From Dysidea avara (lineage: Eukaryota > Porifera > Demospongiae > Dictyoceratida > Dysideidae): DNA of 64,000 nucleotides. The DNA is taken from positions 26,449,053-26,513,052 of the forward strand of contig NC_089274.1 of NCBI RefSeq assembly GCF_963678975.1, in the 5' to 3' direction. Both the position numbers and the translations under genes were made by a program. The number at the start of each line of letters is the position of its first letter. Position 1 is the stretch's first letter. The notes under the pieces were generated by a model. The model was not told the DNA's origin and searched no databases. It saw only the letters and a program-made list of their open reading frames with translations. Below are positions 59,698 to 64,000 of this stretch, one piece after another.

Positions 59698-60568
59698 CAG
59701 GGGCGGATCCCAGGGGGGGGGGGGGGGGGGGCTTTGGGGGCTGAAGCCCCCCCTTCATATTTAGGCTTTACTTGATCAATATGCTGAGTATTATAATGAA
59801 ATTTTGTCTTAGCATAATTATATGATCACTAATAATACAAATACTCATAAAACCACCTTAGAAACATCTTTCCAAGGTATTATCAGTGGATTTATGCTAA
59901 AGTTTATTCAACAAGGACCTGGATCAGCATTGGAGGTGTACAAGATCGAGATACTCTAATAGAGCAGTCAGCTAACTACTCTAATAGAACATTCACTGGA
60001 AACATGTAGTTGGTTCTGTTATGGAATTTTTCCAAATCTGCCTGCACCTATACATACAATGAAGTGCATTGGTCTGTTTAAAGGGCTTCATTCATTTACT
60101 TGTGTAGTTAATATGTGTGGCAATATTTAATTCAGGTACACAATTTCCATTGAAACTGCTCTCAGATTCAATCTTGTATTGTTCAAATTTCAAAATTTTC
60201 CACTTTCAACATTCTTACTCTAAAATGCAACTATTCAGTGTTGTGCAATTGTGAGAGGGGTGCATCATGTACTTGGTTGTCTGTACCTACCCAAACTTTT
60301 CCATTAGCAAAATGCTTCAGAGAGCCATAGCTACCTATAACCTAAAGGCAGTATATAAAATATCTACAGGTATGAATTTTATGTGGAAATGTCTCCAAAT
60401 TGCAGCATTTTAGCATCTATTTTTCAAAATTTTCCTGGGGGGGGCATGCCCCCAGACCCCCCTAGTTCCAGCATGCTTCGCATTCTGGGAAGTGTGCTTT
60501 GCACACCTCTACCCAAGAGATTAGTACCTGAGTTAGCCCCCCTTCTATAAATCCTAGATCCGCCCCTG
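59698..60568. mobile_element. CAGGGGCGGATC element, 871 bp, with target duplication
   Basis: Left CAGGGGCGGATCCCAGG and right CAGGGGCGGATCTAGGATTT (minus strand) are inverted. ACAGC flanks it (59693-59697 and 60569-60573). Unit 2 reads ACACAGCCAGCTCCTG uninterrupted at 32816, the empty site. If the first three bases are assigned to the target instead, the flanks are the 8-mer ACAGCCAG, which would suit hAT; the choice is open. Contains a run of 19 G (59713-59731) and GCATGCCCCCAGACCCCCC near 60444. No transposase. Confidence 0.8.
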
Positions 60569-60785
60569 ACAGCCAGTTCCTGCAGGGTATACATACTAGT
60601 CCTGCTGGTTTCAGTCATATGGTTTTTGAATGTTCAACATCTTTAAGTGTATCAAACATTTAATTTTTTCATATGCAACATAAACACAAAATTCATTATG
60701 ATCACTCATGTACTCTTGACACTACCAGTTTAATCTCATTCACATTGTGATTATCTCCTCTCTTTCTTTCCCTCTCTCCTCACAA

Positions 60786-60787
<2 letters not shown>

Positions 60788-60857
<70 letters not shown>
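60788..60857. repeat. (CA)n microsatellite
   Basis: About 35 uninterrupted CA dinucleotides. Absent from unit 2 at the corresponding place. Confidence 0.95.
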
Positions 60858-60859
<2 letters not shown>

Positions 60860-60868
60860 ACATACAGA

Positions 60869-61176
60869 ATGACCAATACTGCGCATGCCTCAATGTCATC
60901 CTATGAGGACTCATATTACAACCTAACATTGAGAATACCTATCCCTGAAGGTAATAGTCCTGGAATGGTTACCCAGTTGCAGCAGCCTCAATGGACATTG
61001 GTGCTCCTTTGCCCTCTAATATCCCAGAAGAGGCAAGAACTGGCTATGACAGTCCACCTGTAGCCATATTCAAGTTTCAAACTGCAGAAACATGCCAGTC
61101 AGATCTTACAAATTACATCTGTGATGGGCTATGGCTTGATCTTGACCCTCGTAAGCATATCACTGCAGAACAATGA
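60869..61176 (+). pseudogene. Possible decayed coding exon
   Basis: Follows CTTACATACAG, which could be a 3' splice site. The first frame reads SMSSYEDSYYNLTLRIPIPE, and a second, overlapping frame reads MDIGAPLPSNIPEEARTGY, then FKFQTAETCQSDLTNYICDG and LWLDLDPRKHITAEQ before a TGA. Joining them needs one frameshift. The second part is conserved in unit 2 (32860-32990) but shifted by one base. The residue mix looks protein-like (several D, E, P, C), but I recognise no family. Remnant of an exon, or chance. Confidence 0.25.
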
Positions 61177-62441
61177 ATAAGAAAGTTTGCATCTGATCCA
61201 AAACATTGTCTGGCTATAACGTGATGACCTCATTTCTCAGAAATAATTAACTTTTTGTGAACAGCAGCTAGTCGCTATACCTACTATCCACCAACAAGAA
61301 CCAACTCTTTAAAATACCAAGTTATTTCACTTGCCACAATCCACCAAGGTACCAACACCAGACAATTTCACCCACTCAGATCATCCTGCCAACCCACCAG
61401 TTATCAAAAGAGCTGTTACTCTTACAGAACTGTCAGAGATTGGAACGAACTACCTACTCCTCTCATGTTATAACAAATTAATGCACGCACCTTAACTAGT
61501 TACATGTAATGACTTCCCCCAATCCTTTTAAATTATTTTTATCATTACTTTTTTCATTGGGTGCATAAGCACAATTTGCTGCACTGCCTTTTCAAATTAT
61601 CATATCACCAATAAAAACTTGATGTTTAAAATCTGTGTGACAGGTCATGCATACATGATTATATTTAATCTCACAAGCTGAAATCATGCATAGTCAATGC
61701 TCATATAATTATGTGCAGTCTGATTTTGTAATCACAGGCAAATTTTATTATATATCATTACCAGTAACAGCATGATTTGATAGTATAATAGGACATGGTC
61801 CCAGCTAGGGGAAGGATTAATTGTTTAAGATTTCTATAGTCAGTAGATGGTGCTCGCAAGCACTTTACATCCTTAAGTCTCATACATGTGGTGTTTGCCT
61901 ATAGCTACCCCACCTGCAGGGGATGATTACTACAGTGATTTAATGTCATGAATTGTTGACCTGTTCAGTAGGTGATGAACCTGTGTACAGGCAGGTATAC
62001 AAGATTAGCTTGGACAATCACTTCTAAAGGTATATCTACATATATCTCATGGCATAAAAAATGTACGTACATTTGAATTGTAACTTTTGCTCTATATATA
62101 AACTCCTAGCTGATATAGGCAGTCGCAGTTGTTACTTTAAAATCATTCACTTGTTGTTATTAACACCTATTTGTCACCTTATTTATAGTTACCACAACAT
62201 TACTGCAATATGTAGTTATCCATAAATGAACAATGGATTCCTTTGTGATTGATGCACAGCCACTTTACAGGTACAGTATATGACATACTGTATTACTTGT
62301 ATTAAACCAGCCTAGCTACCATATATTATAGTTGGCTACTTATGTACATGTATTATTATGTAGCTGCACATAACCAGGTACAACATACCTCTGTAGCTTA
62401 AACTTGAACCATATTCTGACAACCAAGTCATGCATACTCCA

Positions 62442-64000
62442 CAAACACCTATTGTTTTGTGCAGGAATGAATTCTAAATTTTCAAACTATCACAACTCAT
62501 TTGTATCAGTAATTATAAGCACTAAAAAAAGTCAGGTATTGATAATAAGGATTTTCAGCATTAAAATTATTTACTCATCAACTACCAGCTAGTGGTTCTA
62601 CCCACAATGTACATTTATTAAGGCTTTACAGCACAAGTGCTGAATGTCTGTGGGACACTTGGTCTCCCACGGCCTGTTTAAAGAACTCTATGATTGTACC
62701 CAGTCTCAATCCTACAGCCATCCAATTTACACTCAAACACTTACAGGAGTCTGCCAGGCAGTCAATTTCATGCTAGAGAATGACTCATTATCTCAAATGG
62801 ACATGATGTCATCAACATTAATATATCATAACTATGAGTTTATACGTATATGTATGTAAAATGTAAAAAGCATGTGGATTTTTGATGCTGGATAAAGTCA
62901 TTACATTTACTTATTCATAATGTATACATTACTTTTTTGTAGTCCCTTGTCAGTGCATAGAGTTGTAGTATTCATATCAGCAGAAGGGATTGTCTCAATT
63001 CAAATGTAATTCATATAGGACTTCCAGGATGTCGTTCTGGGCTAGGACAAAAAATTTTCTGATATGAACAGAGTAAATGGGGGTGAGCAACATAATGCGC
63101 AACATGCCAAAGTAAGGGCATAATAGAAAATTTTTATAATAAGGAGAAAGACCACTAGACCTAGTATACATGTACAGCTCTGTACATTTTTGCCTCTGAA
63201 AAAGGACAACCTTTTCACTAATTGCAGTCAAAAATTTTTTGGTCCCAAAATGTTTATTATAGTGAGATTCCACAATGTATCTATGAGGAAGTACTTGCAA
63301 CGACATGGTAAATAATTATAGTATCAAACTTTTATCAAAATAATTGAGTTTTGAATATCTTAAGCACTACATAATAATCTGACAACAATGAAACAGCATT
63401 TCATATACAGATATATACTACAATGAGAAAAATAAAACAGGAAAAATAGCTATCTCTAATTCCAGGATTCATACCACCATAAATCATCCAATTTTTCATC
63501 TATGCCAGTCCAATAACTAACCATGAACTCTCTATTACATAAACTATCAACCATGCATTGCTATAGAAACTTCAGAATAATAACTACAGTATTGTAGCTA
63601 TTATTCTAAAAAGTGGACATATCCATGTAGCGCATCTATGCATCATGGTAACAATAATGATTTGTTGCTGTTCATTGCTCACAGTTTACTGTGGAAGTTT
63701 TGCTGTTTAGTGAAATCGGCACTCTGAGTGAAGTGGTTTAAAGATGGGCTAAGGCATTTATGTGGCAAGTCCCACTTCCTTCAGAGACAAGTGATGAAGT
63801 TAATAACATTCAGAGAGAATGAATGTGCACTGCAGTCTAAACGTGTGATATCATGTAGACTATTCTTAGTAAGAAACACAGAAGAAATCATCAATAGCAT
63901 CCATGACTTCTCACTGATAGAGGTTGTTGTTCTGTCAACCTATAGTATCGTGTAGCTATAAAGTTAATGGTACAGAGTTAGACACATTCTGCATGTACAG
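62442..64000. other. Right flank beyond unit 3
   Basis: No match elsewhere in the window except the retroelement tail at 62604-62690. Open frames at 62644-62859 (+), 62995-63306 (-, 103 codons) and 63728-63955 (+, 75 codons) show no features I know. I do not call them genes. Confidence 0.4.
62604..62690 (-). mobile_element. Retroelement 3' tail, copy 2
   Basis: Related to 7795-7875: GGCTTTACAGCACAAGTGCT, GTCTGTGGGACACTTGGTC and CACGGCCTGTTTAAAG in the same order. The A-rich tail is reduced to AATAAATG on the minus strand. Confidence 0.55.

Larger units (their letters stand above)
35914..62441. repeat. Tandem segmental repeat, unit 3 (expanded by satellites)
   Basis: Same order as unit 2: GGTTCGGTCGAACC repeat (35945), TIR element (37209-38119), NHL N4, block 40961-43020, NHL N5, palindrome, (CTGA)n repeat, tail. 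It is 26.5 kb rather than 16.8 kb because of 45284-49560 (GGCGCGCC repeat, 31-bp satellite, MITE), 51157-58799 (giant TIR element), 59094-59402 and 59698-60568. Confidence 0.85.
58800..62441. repeat. Unit 3 non-coding tail
   Basis: Collinear with 32290-34193 except for inserted elements (59094-59402, 59698-60568), a CA microsatellite and a stretch at 60858-61070 that unit 2 lacks. Confidence 0.65.

Noticed and set aside
63728..63955. 75-codon plus-strand frame near the right edge
   Set aside because: Looks mildly protein-like, but there is no recognisable family, no splice or polyadenylation context, and no second copy to compare.

Overview
This is AT-rich animal nuclear DNA, dominated by repeats and poor in genes. 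There are no operons, no ribosome-binding sites and no long bacterial-style reading frames. Instead it holds spliced-gene remnants, LINE reverse-transcriptase tails, many foldback and TIR (terminal inverted repeat) elements, NHL-repeat exons and two large satellites. NHL multiplication together with CAGGGGCGKA-type element ends and (CTGA)n-bearing repeats makes me suspect a sponge or another early-branching metazoan. That is an inference from remembered repeat style, not something the sequence proves.

The backbone is a head-to-tail segmental repeat. Unit 1 runs from the left edge to about 10590, unit 2 from about 17358 to 34193, and unit 3 from about 35914 to 62441. The ancestral unit, about 17 kb, held in order: a GGTTCGGTCGAACC repeat; a TA-flanked TIR element rich in ATTATGAGACAG; an NHL exon of type B (minus strand); a 2-kb non-coding block; an NHL exon of type A (minus strand); a roughly 700-bp palindrome; a (CTGA)n repeat; and a long non-coding tail. 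Unit 1 has lost type B. Five NHL exons result (N1 to N5). Only N5 (43723-44601, 292 codons, six NHL blades) is uninterrupted; the other four carry frameshifts or stops.

The three units give empty sites for one another, so several insertions can be delimited to the base. These are 9572-9838, 9893-10519, 23457-24338, 41152-41186, 51157 to about 58801, and 59698-60568, plus a LINE tail near 31470-32035. Unit 3 is inflated by a 2.9-kb satellite of 31-bp monomers (46150-49025) and a 7.6-kb element (51157-58799). That element has TIRs of about 430 bp and an interior filled with a 20-bp satellite in blocks of alternating orientation.

Between units 1 and 2 (10590-17358) lies a nest of mobile DNA: a 2.84-kb foldback element with another element inside one arm and a LINE fragment in its loop, more LINE fragments, and a 269-bp TA-flanked MITE. 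Unit 2 alone carries 26090-28236. This contains the best candidate for an ordinary expressed gene: a three-exon plus-strand gene for a small RGG-box protein, with in-phase junctions and a polyadenylation signal. No tRNA, rRNA or CRISPR is supported. All homology statements come from reading the window by eye.
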